A stretch of DNA of 64,000 nt, from contig LNAC01001796.1 of NCBI GenBank assembly GCA_002007465.1, positions 30,596 to 94,595 on the forward strand. The letters run 5' to 3'. A program made the translations under genes and the position numbers. Source of the DNA: Ailurus styani. Lineage: Eukaryota > Chordata > Mammalia > Carnivora > Ailuridae. Position 1 is the first letter of the stretch; every line of letters begins with the position of its first letter. A model generated the notes under the pieces. It saw only the letters and a list, made by a program, of their open reading frames with translations, ran no database searches and had not been told where the DNA came from. Of this stretch, positions 1-12,140 are shown in pieces.

Positions 1-280
1 TTGAGATGGGCACTCGGGTGCCCATCCAGCTGGCAGGGGTAAGTCTGGCACCATATCCGTATGTCTCCTCCTCAAACCAGCATGCTGGTCCAGGCATGTC
101 GTTCTCATGGAGTAAGAGAACAAGTTTCACTGGGCAAGACCATTTAAAGCCTTTGCTTATTTCAGGACTGGTAACATCCCATTAACCCAAACAAGAGGGA
201 TCCCCCTGCAAAATGATATGGCAAACGGTATGGATCAGGGAAGCATAAAACATTAGGGTCATTCATGCAATCTACCACAG
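1..280. repeat. possible degraded LTR-type repeat remnant
   Basis: Short stretches such as caggactggtaacatccc near 163-181 and caatctaccaca near 268-279 resemble wording found in old mammalian endogenous retrovirus LTRs. No boundaries, TG...CA ends or partner LTR can be seen, so this is a weak resemblance only. Confidence 0.25.
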
Positions 281-2030
281 GTTTGCAACTCAAATCCATT
301 CAATCAATTCTGCTCTTGCTGCTCAGGAGGAAGCTGCGAATCTTTTGTTCCGCCAGAGGAATAAGTGTTGGCTTTGGAAAAAGTTCCCCTTCCTTTCTTC
401 CCTCCATAAACTGGGCAGGATGCATTCTGGGATGTGGGATATTGAAGTTTCCTGGCCAGGGCCCAGTGCTGTCTTGCAATGGGTTTCTGGCTGGGGCAGA
501 CTAGGCCAGTGCTTTCCAAGGAGCCGGAGAAAGGCAGGGCAGATTCTCCCTCACCCCCAGCTAATCAAGCACTTGTAGACAGAAAGAGAGGTATTAAGCC
601 AGGAGCAGGGNGAAAAGCCTTTAGAAAGCCTTCTTTCCCATCTGTTCAGTTCGTGGGAAGGCTCTGTTTTCCATACTTAAAGGATTTGTAAATTCATTAC
701 CAACAAGTGAAATGTACAAAGCACACACAGAGACAGAGAGGTCTGATTCACCATCTGCTGGGGAGTTGCCTCCATGCAGGCAGAGCGGAGCTGTGGTTCC
801 CGTCAGTGAGTGCGGTGGACGCCGGCCCACCAGGGCCCAAGAGTTGTTGCAGGACAGGGTTCTTCCATCATATTTTACTGCACGTGGGGAAGGAGCTCTG
901 CTTATGGGCCCTGAAACCTGCCCCATTCCCTCTTTCCCCCACTGAAAGCTCTCAAGCTAGAGAAAGCCTATGGTTTGCCATAAAAAATGGGAGAACATCA
1001 TCTCAGCTTCTGTAGACACGGAACAAAATTGGGTCAGAGTGCATTTTAAGCTGCTGGAATTCCAGAACTCCCAGCCTCAACGGTTTCAGCTCGGCTGAAT
1101 GTCGGTGGGAAGGGCTGGTGGCATGGCTCTCTCTCCCGCTAGAGAGATCTGCTTCCGAAGTACTATTCTAACCTCTGTTCTTGCGGCTTCTAGAGAATTA
1201 CATTCAGGGCTGGTCCTAGAAAAGAGTGTGAATGAGGAAAGTTTGTGTTTGACTCTCTGTGGTATTGGCCTGCTGGCACCCTGTTCTCTTGTGTTGCCTC
1301 TGAGCAGCCACAGCTGTGGCCACTTTACTAGGCTCCTTGACATCTGAGACCAAGCCCAGACTTCACCACTGGGAAGGAAGGAGCAGCTCCATGCCAAAGG
1401 AGTGGCGCCAGGGCTCCTTATGCCCCGCTTTTATGCCCCAACTCGAACACCCTAAGGTCTGCTCTCTCCATGATGTCACCAGCTGCACTACCCACAGATA
1501 GAAGTTTCTGGATTACTGCTTTGGGATGTGAACATGTTCATCCAGGACTAGGCCTGCCTCACTCTTGCCAGTCCTTCCAGAGAAGAATTCTGATCCTAAA
1601 GTCCAGACTAGCAGCTAGTGCCAAGATACTACACCTGACATGCCTGCCTCTCTCAATTTCCCTAACTGCCATGCTTCTCCCCTGCCAATAGGAATGCCCT
1701 ATTAGCCTGGATGACCTTTCTGATGGCTGACCTAGACTCCCCATAACATCTTTCTCCTCCTCAAGGCTCTTGGCTCAGTGTAGCCATTTGGGCTCCTATG
1801 CATTGCCTGTGGACTCACTGGCCACAGATGCCTGTTCTACCTTGGTGACAGTGCCATAGCTCTCCTCAGGGCCCACTGTCCTGCTGTCTCCTGGCTGCCT
1901 AGTCTTCCTCGTTGTTACATGTTCCCCAGGTATGTCTCCTCATCTTTCTCACCTTCCTCCTGGTTGGTTGGAATGTTCTGTGTCCTGACATATATGAAAG
2001 ATTGAGTCCGGGACTCCTGATAACGGCCCG
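281..2030. other. unique sequence, no gene recognised
   Basis: About 1.7 kb without a recognisable repeat or gene. Open frames here are at most about 100 codons, overlap on both strands, and show no family resemblance. One ambiguous base (n) lies at 611. Pyrimidine-rich text dominates from about 1500 to 1960. Confidence 0.5.
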
Positions 2031-2860
2031 GTCCAGCCACTTGCTAGCTGAGAGACAATTCATTCATTCCATAAGTTGTTCAGCACAGCTCCAGGTATAT
2101 TTTTAAGTGTTGGATAAGCAAGTTAGGCTGGGCCCCTGCACAGGCATTGTACATTTTGATTCAGGGGAGACAGACAACAAAATCTAAGAAAACAGTTATA
2201 TAACAAAAATAGTCCTGGATAACTGAAAAGTATGTCATTGAGATGGGAGCAGTGTTGAAGGGGAGATTGAAATAGAGAAGCTGGCTAAGTTCTCTAAGCA
2301 AGAGCTTCTCGGCAGAGACCCGTATTATGAGAAGGAGTCAGCAACCCAGTGAACTGGGAAAAGAGAGTTCCAGGCAAGCAATCAGCGAGTGCAAAGGTCC
2401 TGGGATGAGAATGATCTTGATGTGTTCCAGGGGCAAGAGAGGGCCAGGACAGATGTGAATAGTACAGATGAGTGAGATATGAATAGCCCAGTGAATAGCA
2501 CAGAGAGTGAGGCCCTGAGAGTGGAGAGACAGGCAGGGGCTGGACCACTGGGGCATTACGTTGTGGGAAGTGCTTTGGACTTCATATCAAATGCAATGGT
2601 AAGTGTGTATAACATTTTAGGCAAGAGAGAAATATAAGCTGATTTACATTTTAAAGGAACATTCTGGCTGCTGCAGAGAAATCAGGGAAGTGATGCTGGT
2701 GACTTGGACTCCAGTGATAGCAGTGCAGATGGTGAGAGATGGGCTGCTTGGGGATATATTTCCAAGTAGAGACAACAGGACTCACTGATATATTGGATGT
2801 GAGCTAGAGAAAGGAAGCATCAAGGATAACCACAAAAATGTCCCCTAACCGCCATGAACT
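2031..2860 (+). repeat. ancient long interspersed repeat (copy 1 of a family seen several times here)
   Basis: The order of phrases (gagacagacaacaaaat, then ttccaggcaagcaatcagcg with gtgcaaaggtcctggga, then aacattctggctgctgcag, then a ggtgagagatggg/ggatatattt block, then aaggataacc) matches a widespread old mammalian repeat. The same phrase order recurs near 41.1-42.0 kb, 55.6-57.5 kb and 61.0-61.6 kb. I cannot name the family with confidence. The reading frames inside are broken and no product is implied. Confidence 0.5.
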
Positions 2861-3024
2861 CTTGTGTCCTCACTATAATACAATTATATATTTGATGGGC
2901 ATTAAACAATTTGGAGCCAAAGAATTGAATGTGTGCCCCGCCCTGATGGTTACGATCTTATTCTGGCAACAAAACAAACGAGTGAAAAATGTACCTATAG
3001 TGCCCTGGCCTACCCAGGGACAAT

Positions 3025-3190
3025 AACTTCGTGTAGACCGTTAGACTCGCCGTGTGCTTGTCCTCCCCAGGCCTCTGCACCCGCAGTGCTGGAACACCAT
3101 TCTCCTTTCACCCATCTTCACCTGGCACATCCTTACTTGCCCTTCAGGTCCCAGCTAGACTTGAATTCTCAAGGACTTCCTAAGACATGA
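3025..3190 (+). repeat. L2-like LINE 3' fragment
   Basis: A cct/ctt-rich text (ctctgcacccgcagtgctgg, then cttgcccttcaggtcccagc) resembles the diverged 3' part of L2 elements. There is no tail or boundary, so this is a weak call. Confidence 0.35.
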
Positions 3191-4221
3191 CTGGGTTCTT
3201 CTTCTCTGATCCTGCTACTGAAATTGCTGGGTTGTTTGTCTACTTACCTTCTTAGTTGACAGCTCTAAGGACTGGATCTAAAACCCCCAGTGCCTAGTAA
3301 TTTCTAGCTCAAGGCAGAGGTCCCAGGTTGTTGAATAGCTAAGGAAGCCCAGTCCTGCCCCCCCCCACCCACATCTCCCACCCTCTTAGCTACCTTGCTC
3401 TTCTCCCTTGGAACTAAACTGTTGTAGTCTTCTGCAACCCCCAGTCCTCTCTGTCTGCCTAAATCTCAAACGTCAAGGCCAGTTCGAGAACGCTCTGCTC
3501 GATTGAGCTCCCAGGTCGTGCTAGAACTACTCACTTTTCCTTACTACTCTGTACAAAGACAGTTGCCTGATGCTGTGATCCTTAGAAAGTCTGTTTATAA
3601 GGTTAGTCCTTGGCTGGCATCTGGAAACATGGCTGGCGAACAGGTACCTGCTCTCATATGATACTTTTCCTAAGTGATTAGAGTGACTTACACTGCCTAG
3701 AACACATACTTTCCCTCTGGGAAGCTGGAGTTTCGGTATATGCTAGGTACATGCATAACTATGTGCCTATGTGACCAGTCCCAATAATAATCTTGGCCCT
3801 GAGTCTTTAATGGACTTCCTTGGGCAGAAACATTGTACATGTGTTGGTACATGTATTGCTACATTTTTGTTGCTGGGCGTGTTCTGCTTGTTGAATCTTG
3901 GGAAAGAGAAAGCATGGGAAAATCTGCACATGGATTCCTTCAGATTCCACCTGTATCTGTTCTCTTTCTGACCCAGCTGTGTGTCCTTATCACATAATTG
4001 AAATAAACATTAGCCAAGAATACAAGTATATACGGAGACATGTGAGTCCTTCTAATGAATATCCAAACACGGTCTTGGAGGCCACAGCACAAGCTCATTT
4101 GGAACCTTAGCATTATTGTACCATTATGTAACTTCTTTTTACTGTTATATAACTGAATTTTATATGTAAGCTTTTGTATTCCTTCCCACAAGATCCTGAA
4201 AGACAGAAATATGACTATATG
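3191..4221. other. unique sequence, no gene recognised
   Basis: No convincing repeat or gene. A C-run with interruptions lies at 3358-3370. The 66-70 codon open frames near 3771-4110 have no recognisable similarity. Confidence 0.45.
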
Positions 4222-4312
4222 TACTTATATCCCATGCAACTCATTGCACAGAATACCCAGCAGGAGCCCAAGAAATACCTGTTGAGAGAATGAATGAATA
4301 AATGAAAGAAAC
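4222..4312 (+). repeat. L2/MIR-type 3' tail
   Basis: The text caagaaatacctgttgagag followed by aatgaatgaataaatgaaa matches the usual end of L2-type elements (caataaatatttgttgaatg plus ATGA repeats). Diverged. Confidence 0.45.
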
Positions 4313-5904
4313 ATCAAGGCTTCTGGTGGCTGGAGCAGTGGCCTCATGGCAAACTGTGGGCAGATAGCTGAGATGCTTTAATGCTATTAGTTGTATCCTA
4401 ACTCCTGGGACAAAAGGAAGCTGAATTGATTAGGTTTTAGTAGGGTTTCCAAGTACTTCCTGGCATCACAAGGCAGCCAAGGAAGGCTCTGCTAAAACAC
4501 CCAAGAGATAGAGACTGCTGTGCACAGATGCAAGAAGAAACAGCTACGACAGACACAGAGCTGTTTGCAAACTGTGTGTCTAGATCCCAGGGTCTTGTGG
4601 CCTCAGCATTGTATCCTGTACCAGAGGGCTGTTTGTTTGCATATCTATACCACCAGAAGTATAGGGGATTGCTCATGTATGTACACAGAGACACTTCTCT
4701 ACATTTACTTGCAAAATTACATGAGTGGGCATATGCTTATATGTATATGAACACACATGTTTTGCAATGCCTGTGCATATGTGTGAATTCATCTGAGTTT
4801 GCATAGGCTTGCAAGCATAATTACATGAGTTCATGCATTTGGAATGTGCAGGAGTGTATATTTGTTGCACCCATGCACACCAAAGTGAGCCTATGCACGT
4901 ATGTGCACATGCATACTGATCTTTTCTTATCTGCTCTGTACTGAGCACAGACAGCTGCTTTAATAACATCTACAGCTGAGCAAGTACACTAACTGCTGTG
5001 GCCCCATTGCGCTATCAGGATTGCTTCAGCCCTTTCAGGATTACCAGTGCTCAGTGCAGTTTAAATATATATCTACTTCTAATCCCTAAACAAAGATGCA
5101 ATGATTTCTACTAAATATGTTGGATTATTTATTAAGATAAAGTCAAGGAGATGAGAAGCCACGTCTGGTGGAACACTGATTGCCATGCAAATTGGGAGAT
5201 CATGAAACCAGATGCACCTCTGCTCCAGGGGGGAGGGAGGAGGTTAAAGGAAAAAGAAAGTCAGCAAATGATTAAAACAGCCTGATTTCTAGAGGCAGAG
5301 CAGTCACAGTCATGGGTGACAGCAGCTTATGCAAATACAGCAAGGTAGGTGAGAGGGGAACCACCGGAGGCCCTCACCAGCACTGGGATAACACTGGGCT
5401 ATTCTGCAAGGATCATGGACCAAGAGCCAGGCCTTGAGTTAGAATCCTCTGTAAGAGTGCTAGGACATTTAAACAACTCATACTTTCGAGGAATTCCCAG
5501 TGCAGTGATAGGCTAGGAGAATGAGAAGAGTCACTGCTAGCCTAGAGGAAATTTAGGGGCAAATTTGGAGGATGTTCCCAATTCTCCAGGTGCATGCACC
5601 CATGTACCAGGAAGCATAGCTTGGTAAGTAGATTTTTGAGAATTTCTGACCACAAGTACCTGTGTAGAGAGAGTCTGCATGAGCAGATGTCACACCCGGA
5701 GCACAGAAGGAGAAGGCTGGAGGGTTGAATGTGGGTGAAGTATCACCTGCCCCAGGAGCAAGTAGGCCAAATGCAGGAAGTTCAAAGAAACTGCTTCTCC
5801 CCTTGGGTCCACCACCACTGGTGTCACAGTATTTCTTTCTCTTCTATCCCGTTCCCCCCAGCCCTCCTGCTGCTCTCAACTAGGAAGTTTTTTGTACATA
5901 GAAA
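4313..5904. other. unique sequence with one octamer-like motif, no gene
   Basis: Mostly non-repetitive. The octamer-type sequence atgcaaat lies at 5185-5192 within a repeat-free stretch (about 5100-5350). Short open frames (up to 98 codons) around 4437-4969 arise from the TG/CA-rich segment listed separately and do not look coding. Confidence 0.45.
4665..4925. repeat. TG/CA-rich alternating purine-pyrimidine segment
   Basis: Repeated words of the tgcatatgtg/acatgcac type fill this stretch. A nearly uninterrupted alternating run lies at 4892-4916 and contains the perfect 10-base palindrome atgtgcacat at 4901-4910. It is a diverged dinucleotide-type low-complexity region rather than a clean microsatellite. 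Confidence 0.55.
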
Positions 5905-6065
5905 CTGCTCAGACTTGGAATCTGGAGAGAGTTATACTCATAAATAGCTACAGTTTTCTCTGTACATTTGGGTGAGTAACAACTTCATGCTTCATTCTCT
6001 TCAGTAAAATGGGAATGATGATTTTTTGTTGTGAAGTCCAAATGAGAGAGCGATTATTCAGCAAG
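5905..6065 (+). repeat. MIR-like SINE relic
   Basis: The order is MIR-like: cagacttggaatctggagag, a short gap, tgagtaacaacttcatgctt, then agtaaaatgggaatgatga. MIR reads in the same order (feature-type text, loss-of-function core, then taaaatggggataat). Heavily diverged. Confidence 0.45.
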
Positions 6066-6093
6066 CCCATGCATGTAACGTGTCCTAGATGCC

Positions 6094-6890
6094 ATGGAGA
6101 AAATGAGAAGTTACAATTCTGACTTGAATGAGTATATCCTTCATGAACTCATTGATATGGTTGGATTTAAATTTGTCATCATTTCATTTTTTTTAAAATT
6201 TACCCCATCTGTTTTTTTCATATTTTCTTTTGTATTTACTAATTTTTATTACTCCATCTTACCTCCTTTGTTGACTTATTAGCTATAATTCTGTGTTGTG
6301 TCATTTTAATTGTTGCTTTAGGGTTTATAAGATACTTGATCATAGTCCACCTCCAAAGGATATTGTACCACTCCATGGAGAGTATAAGAACCTTATAATA
6401 TTATATGTCCATTTCTTCTTTGTTCTATTGTTGTTACATACTTGCCTTCTACACATGTTACATATACCACACTGCATTATTAATATGTTTGTTTTAAACA
6501 ATGAATTATCTTTTAAAGTGATTAAAATAAAAAGAAGAAATTGTATACACATGTATGTATATAGTTGCCATTTTCAGAAATCTTCACTGCTTGATATTAA
6601 TATGTATTTCTATTTAGCATATTTTTCTTTTTACATTTCTTATAGTGGCAGTCTGCTGGTACTGAATTCTTTTAGATTTTGCATATCTGAAGAAGTCTTT
6701 ATTTTTTGAAAGACATTTTTGCTTGGTATAGAATGCTAGGTGGGTAGTTTTGTTCTTTCAGTACTTAAAAGCTGTTGCGTCAATGTATTCTTGATTACGT
6801 TGTTTCTGATGGGAAATTTGATGTTTTCCTTGTCTTTATTCCTCTGTACTTAATGTGTCTTCTTTTTCTGACTATTTTTAAGATAATATC
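6094..6890. mobile_element. ancient L1M-like sequence
   Basis: T-rich sequence with phrases known from old mammalian L1 elements: gcttattagctataattctg-type text near 6270, agggtttataagatacttga near 6320, ggtatagaatgctaggtggg near 6726, then a gttcctctgtatgtaatgtg-like run near 6838. Orientation relative to the L1 coding strand is uncertain. The 138-codon open frame at 6293-6709 lies entirely inside it and looks incidental. Confidence 0.45.
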
Positions 6891-7149
6891 TTTATTACTC
6901 ATTTTTGGAAATTATGATAATGCTTTATTTGACAAAATCCAACATGCATTCCTGATAAAATCTTTCAGTAAACTAAGAGAGCGCTTCTTCAACTGATAAC
7001 TGGAATCTACAAAATACTGTATTTAGTGCTTTTCTCCAAAGCTCAAGAAAGTATACTCTCACCACTTCTATTTGACATTATAATAGAAGTGCTAGCCAGT
7101 GCAATAAGGCAAGAAAAAATTGGAAAGGAGGAAAGGAAGGAGTAAAACG

Positions 7150-7384
7150 GTCTATATGCAGGGGCGCCTGGGTGGCTCAGTGGGTTAAGCCTTTGCTTTC
7201 AGCCCAGGTCATGATCTCAGGGTCCTGGGATCAAGCCCCGCATCAGGCTCCCTGCTCAGCGGAGAGCCTGCTTCCTCTTCTCTCTCTGTGTGCCTCTCTG
7301 CCTACTTGTGATCTCTCTCTCTGTCAAAATAAATAAATAAATATCTAAAACAAAAACAAAAACAAAAAAACCTGTCTAAATGCA
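7150..7384 (+). mobile_element. SINEC (carnivore tRNA-Lys SINE), inserted in L1
   Basis: The head ggggcgcctgggtggctcag starts at 7161. A tRNA-like body, CT-rich block and AAATA/CAAAA tail run to about 7370. Target site duplications are gtctatatgca (7150-7160) and gtctaaatgca (7374-7384), with one mismatch. The flanks are continuous L1 sequence, so the SINE is the younger insertion. Confidence 0.97.
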
Positions 7385-8149
7385 GACAACATGAGTGTTT
7401 ATGTCAACATGAATGTAAATGTAGAAAATTCTATTGAATTATATGTATATATAATGTGTATATAATGTAATTATATATACATACACTAGAATTTGATTTA
7501 GCTTATTGCAGGATATAAGACATATGTACACAAATCAATTGTATTTCTATATATTAGCAACTAAAGATAAGAAATTGAAATATAAAAAATAACACTCACA
7601 CCATTAAGGTCATAAAATACTTGACAAAATATTTCACATACATTGGAAATTGAAAAACATTGTTGAGAGAAGTTAAATAAGTTCTAAATAAATGAGACAT
7701 ACCATGTTCACAAGTTGATAGCTCAATATTATTAAGATGCCAACTCTCCCTCAGTTTTTAGGTAGAAATTGAAAAACCAATTCTAAAATTTACATAAAAG
7801 TGCAAAGTACCTAGAATAGCCAAAACTACTTTGCAGAAGTTGAGGAAATAACACTAACTTCAAGGCTTACTATAAATCTACAGTAATTGACATAGTCTGA
7901 TTTATGTGTAATGATAGACAAACAGTTCTATTGTATAGACTAGAGAACCCAGAAGTAACCCACACAAATATGGATTGCTGATTTTTCACAAAGGCACAAA
8001 GGAAATTTTGTATAAAAAGGAGAGACTTTTCAACAAATAGTACTAGAATGGTTGAACATCCATATGCAAGAAAATAAACTTTGATTGTAAATGTCATATT
8101 TAATGAAGGGTTGATATCCAAAATATATAAATAACTTGTATAACTTAAC

Positions 8150-8182
8150 ACCAAAACCAACCAACCAACCAACCAAACAACC
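8150..8182 (+). repeat. (CCAA)n short tandem repeat
   Basis: Five to six imperfect ccaa units lie inside the L1 copy, replacing the usual aaaacaaaaa-type run at this point of L1. Confidence 0.8.
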
Positions 8183-8989
8183 ATCTGATTTTAAAAAATG
8201 AGCAGAGGATCTTAATAACATTTTTCCAAACGCTCAACTTCACTAATCTTCAGGGAAGTGCAAATCAAAAACACAATGAGATATCACCTTACACTTGTCA
8301 GAATGGCTAGAATAAAAAAGATAAGAAATAATAGGTGTTGGTGAGGATGTGGAGAAAAAGAACTCTTGTGCACTGTTAATGAGAATGTACATTGGTGCAG
8401 CCACTGTGAAAAACAGTATAGAGTTTTTTCAACAAATTAAAAATACATAAAATTCAGTAATTCCACTACTGAGGATTTACCAAAAGAAAACAAAAACACT
8501 AATTCAAAAAGATATGTGCACCCACATGTTTACTGTGGCATTATTTACAATAGCCAAGATACAGAAACAACCTAGATGACCATTGATAGATGAATGGATG
8601 AAGAAGATGTGGTATACATAAGCAACAGAATATTACTCAGTCTTAAGAAAGAATGAGATCTTGCCATTTGTGACAACGTGGAGGACCTAGAGGATATTAT
8701 AGGAAGTAAAGTAAATCAGACAGAGAAAGAGAAATGCCACATTATTTCACTTATATGCAGAACTGAAGAAGCAAAACAAAACAAATGAACAAGCAAAAGC
8801 AGAAACAGGGCATGTATTCAGAGTACCAACTGATGGTTGCCAGAGGGGAAGTGGTGGGGGATGAGCAAAATGGTTGAAAGATAGTAAGAAGTACAAGCTT
8901 CCACTTATAGAATGAGTAAGTCATGGGAATTAAAGATACAGCATAGGGAATATAGTAAATGATATTGTAATAGCAATGTGTTTAAATAA

Positions 8990-10335
8990 GATGATAAAAA
9001 GAAAATACTTTGATTTATGTCTCTCACCACATGAATAAATTAACTAAAAATTGATTATAGATTTAAATGTAAAACCTAGAACTCTTAAACTCTAGAAGAA
9101 AACCCAGGGAAGATCTTTGTGATGTAGGGTTAAGCAAAGACTGCTTAGGTATGATACTAAAAACCTGTTCCATAAAAGAGCACATTGATAAATTAGACTT
9201 CATCAAAGTGAAAAATTTCTGTTCTTTGCAAGACTCCTTTAAAATAAAGAAAAGACAAGCTGCACACTAGGAGGATATATTTTCAAAGTATATATTTGGT
9301 AAAGGATTTATATTAGGAATATATAAAGTAGTCTCCAAACTCAATAGTAAAAGAACAGCCAAATTAAAAAACAAAATGGGCAAGGATTTAAATGGGTACC
9401 TTACCAGAGACATACAAATGGCAAGCAAAGTAACTGAAAAGTTGCTGAACAATATTAATCATTAGGGAAATGCAAATTAAAAGCATAGTAAAAAGGTACC
9501 ACATACCTAAATGGCTAAAATAAAAAATAATAATCTTACTAAGTATTGAAGAGGTTACAGAGAAACTAGAGCTCTCATAAATTGCTGTTGAGAACTTAAG
9601 ATGGTACAACTACTTTGGAAAATAGTTGAGAAGCTTATTAAAAAGTTAAAAATCAAAAGCTAATGATGTACTATATGTTGGCTAGTTGGACATAATAAAA
9701 ATGTAGATGGAAGATATTATGAAGCATTAAATATGAATTTATTATTAAAAAATTAAAAATACACATGCCATATGATCTAGTCATTTCATTTGTAGGTATT
9801 TACCCATAAGAAAATAAAGCATAATTCCATACAAGATTTACACATATGTGTTTATAGCAGCTTTATTTGTAATACCCCCCAAATAACAAATATCTAAATG
9901 CCCGTCAACTATTGAAGGGATAATTCAATTGTGGTATAAACCATACAGTGTGATACTACTGAGCTATAAAAAGGAGTGAATTATTGACACAAATATCACA
10001 TGGATGAATCTGAAAATAATTATGCTGAATGAAAAAACAGAGAAAAAGAGAGTATATATTATGTGATCCCATCTGTATAAAATCATAGAATATACAACCT
10101 AACCTATAATGATAGATCATGGGCTCTTTGGGAAGAGTGGGGATAGTAGTGGTGCTGTGAGGAGAGCAGGGAGGAGGAAAATTTGGGGAGGGGAGGAGCA
10201 GTATTTGTGTCCATTATCTTGATTATGATGATGGTCTCATGAATGCAGTATGTCAAAACTTATCAAATGGTTCACTTAAATATGTGTAGTTTATAATATG
10301 GCGGTTATACCTCAATAAGGTTTTTGGAGGAACTA
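8990..10335 (+). mobile_element. second LINE-1 3' region, decayed, same orientation
   Basis: L1 ORF2 text restarts at about 9030 (aaaattgattatagatttaa, then tctagaagaaaacccaggga). This lies upstream, in element order, of sequence already passed in the preceding copy, so it is a separate element and not a continuation. It runs to a 3' end near 10320 (tggcggttatacctcaataa). Frames are broken throughout. Confidence 0.85.
9635..9760 (+). mobile_element. 88-base L1-tail-like insertion with 19-base duplication
   Basis: The sequence at 9635-9653 is repeated at 9742-9760 with one mismatch (ttattaaaaa then gttaaaaat or attaaaaat). Between them, 9654-9700 resembles a carnivore L1 3' terminus (gctaatgatgtactatatgt, then cataataaaa; compare actaatgatgtattgtatgg at 18071). 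The remaining 9701-9741 is not L1-like. The insert breaks the surrounding L1. Confidence 0.5.
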
Positions 10336-11689
10336 AAAGTAATAAAAAAATAATAAAGTAATAGCTTGTGATTAATTAATTAGACAGGAGGCTAATCATC
10401 TGGACATCTAGATAAGTACTTTATCAGGGAAACCCATACTTGTTGATTAACACCATATTATGTTTATATAACCTGATTCTAAAAGTTCATTGATCTATCC
10501 CTAGAGTGGATACATTTCTTGCCCATAAATTAGATGCCTCTTTGGGGAAAAACCAACCAGATAGTCTTAAATGTGAGATTCCAGGATAATGGGAGACACA
10601 GATGATCATTATCAATCTAAGGTACATTTGGCAAGTTGAAAAGACTTGAAAAGCATGATGAATATTACTCTTTGAAAAGGCATCAAATATCTGTTATAAA
10701 TACTCCTCTGCATTGAATGTGGGCTGAACCTTGTCTTGCTCTGTCTGAGTGGCCTGTTCTCTGTAGAGTAAACTCAGGAAAGCATGTGTAATGAAAGGGC
10801 TATGTAGCTCCCCTGAAGAGCATCATTACACTTCCAGGAAGTGCAGGCCTTTTCTGTCCTCAGGGAAAACTGCATAACTAGAAAAACATGACTGAGGGGT
10901 AAGACTCCATCAGTAGAGAGCAGCACCGTATAATGGCACAAGGCAATTAATGCTGGCAGAAGACTTCCCATAGTCCTCCATTCCTGGACATCAGAAGGTA
11001 GTCGCCAGCCATTGATCACTGTTTCCATTTTAGCAAAATTTATAATGGAAAGACCTGCACTACCCAGTAAAGGAGAGCCCATGTTCCAGGACTGTGGGAT
11101 TAGATGTGTTTTCAAATCAAGCAAAGGAAATTCTAACCATGGGAATTATCCTGTACCCCTCACTGGTGGGTTTTATTGCACCATTTGCCCACTTGCCTGG
11201 TTCTTCTAGAATCTCCAAGATTGCCTATGGTCACCACCACATTTACTTCTCAGTTTCTAACAAATCCAGCCCAATTATGGGTAATTCCTTTTATGTGGTC
11301 CATCCTTTACAATTTTGGGGATTTTAACAAGTAACTTCATTTAGAGATGCACAGAAAAATAAAATAAACCAAAGATAGGAAAAATGGAACTCAAAGAAAT
11401 GATAAAATAATAGATCAGGGAGCTTTATCTTATTTTAATCAGGTCATCCTGGCTACCATAGTGTTATAGGCACACGGGGTTCAATTCTTTCATTCATTTG
11501 CACTGGACCCCAAGACCAGACCTGACTTCCCAAATCCCACTCTCAAGGTCCAAATTCATGATGCTGATTCTGAGCCTGGAGTGACTTCTTGGGATATGAG
11601 CCCAGGTTGCAGATGTTTCCCCTGTGAGATACTTCCCTACCTGAAGGGTCTCCTTGAAACCCAAACTTCTTCCTATTCTACCCCAGCTT
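10336..11689. other. unique sequence, no gene recognised
   Basis: No repeat recognised. A TAAT-rich word, attaattaattag, lies at 10371-10383, followed by gctaatcatctgg. Open frames of 90-116 codons (10774-11124 minus, 11581-11853 plus) have no recognisable similarity. Confidence 0.45.
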
Positions 11690-11790
11690 TACAAAGTAGG
11701 GGTCATGTCTGTCTTGTTCACAGCTCCATCCCTAGTGCATGGCATAGCATTCAGCATGATGTAGACAAGTATTTGTTAAATCAAAGTGTG
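11690..11790 (+). repeat. L2-like 3' tail
   Basis: The phrases caaagtaggggtcatgtctg, tagtgcatggcatagcattc and gacaagtatttgttaaatc match the typical L2 3' order (no-longer-than summary, commonest form, then aataaatatttgttga). Confidence 0.45.
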
Positions 11791-11892
11791 CTTCCTGGGC
11801 TTCACCTACCTTCACTAACTCAATCAGTATCTCTCTGCCCACTTCCCTTGTAGTTTATAAACAACTGTTGCAAAAGTGTCATGCCTGACCTG

Positions 11893-11937
11893 CTTTTTTG
11901 GGGGGTGGGGTGGGGTTGTTTTGTTTTGTTTTGTTTC
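11893..11937 (+). repeat. G-run followed by (GTTTT)n low-complexity tract
   Basis: The sequence goes from ttttttggggggtggggtgg into four ttttg units. This is simple sequence with no gene. Confidence 0.8.
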
Positions 11938-12140
11938 TGAAACCTGGCTTCAAAAATTTGTCAGAAATCGGATTTGGATTCTAGCTCTACCATGTATTTG
12001 AGGATGACAGGGATCATGTCACCTATCATTTTGAACCTCATTTTTCTCATTGATGAAGTATGAAAATCCTAATAGAGATCACATAGAGGGTTGTTATAAA
12101 GACCGTGTTCTGAATGTGCTTCAGTGTTTTATAATCTGTA
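11938..12140 (+). repeat. MIR relic
   Basis: MIR-like order: ggatttggattctagctcta, a degenerate gtgaccttgggcaag-type core, aacctcatttttctcattga, then gagggttgttataaagaccg. Diverged. Confidence 0.5.

Larger units (their letters stand above)
6915..8985 (+). mobile_element. LINE-1 3' half (ORF2 reverse transcriptase to 3' region), decayed
   Basis: Sense-strand L1 ORF2 text begins near 6915 (aaatccaacatgcattcctg, then a degenerate ctcaccacttctatttgaca). It continues through the region encoding the C-terminal part of ORF2 (aaatcaaaaacacaatgaga near 8264, gatgtggagaaaaagaactc near 8347, gaatggatgaagaagatgtg near 8592) into the 3' region ending near 8985. Many stops and frameshifts make it non-functional. 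A SINE interrupts it at 7161-7370. Confidence 0.85.

Noticed and set aside
6293..6709. 138-codon plus-strand frame
   Set aside because: It lies wholly inside ancient L1M-like sequence; T-rich DNA gives hydrophobic open frames by chance.
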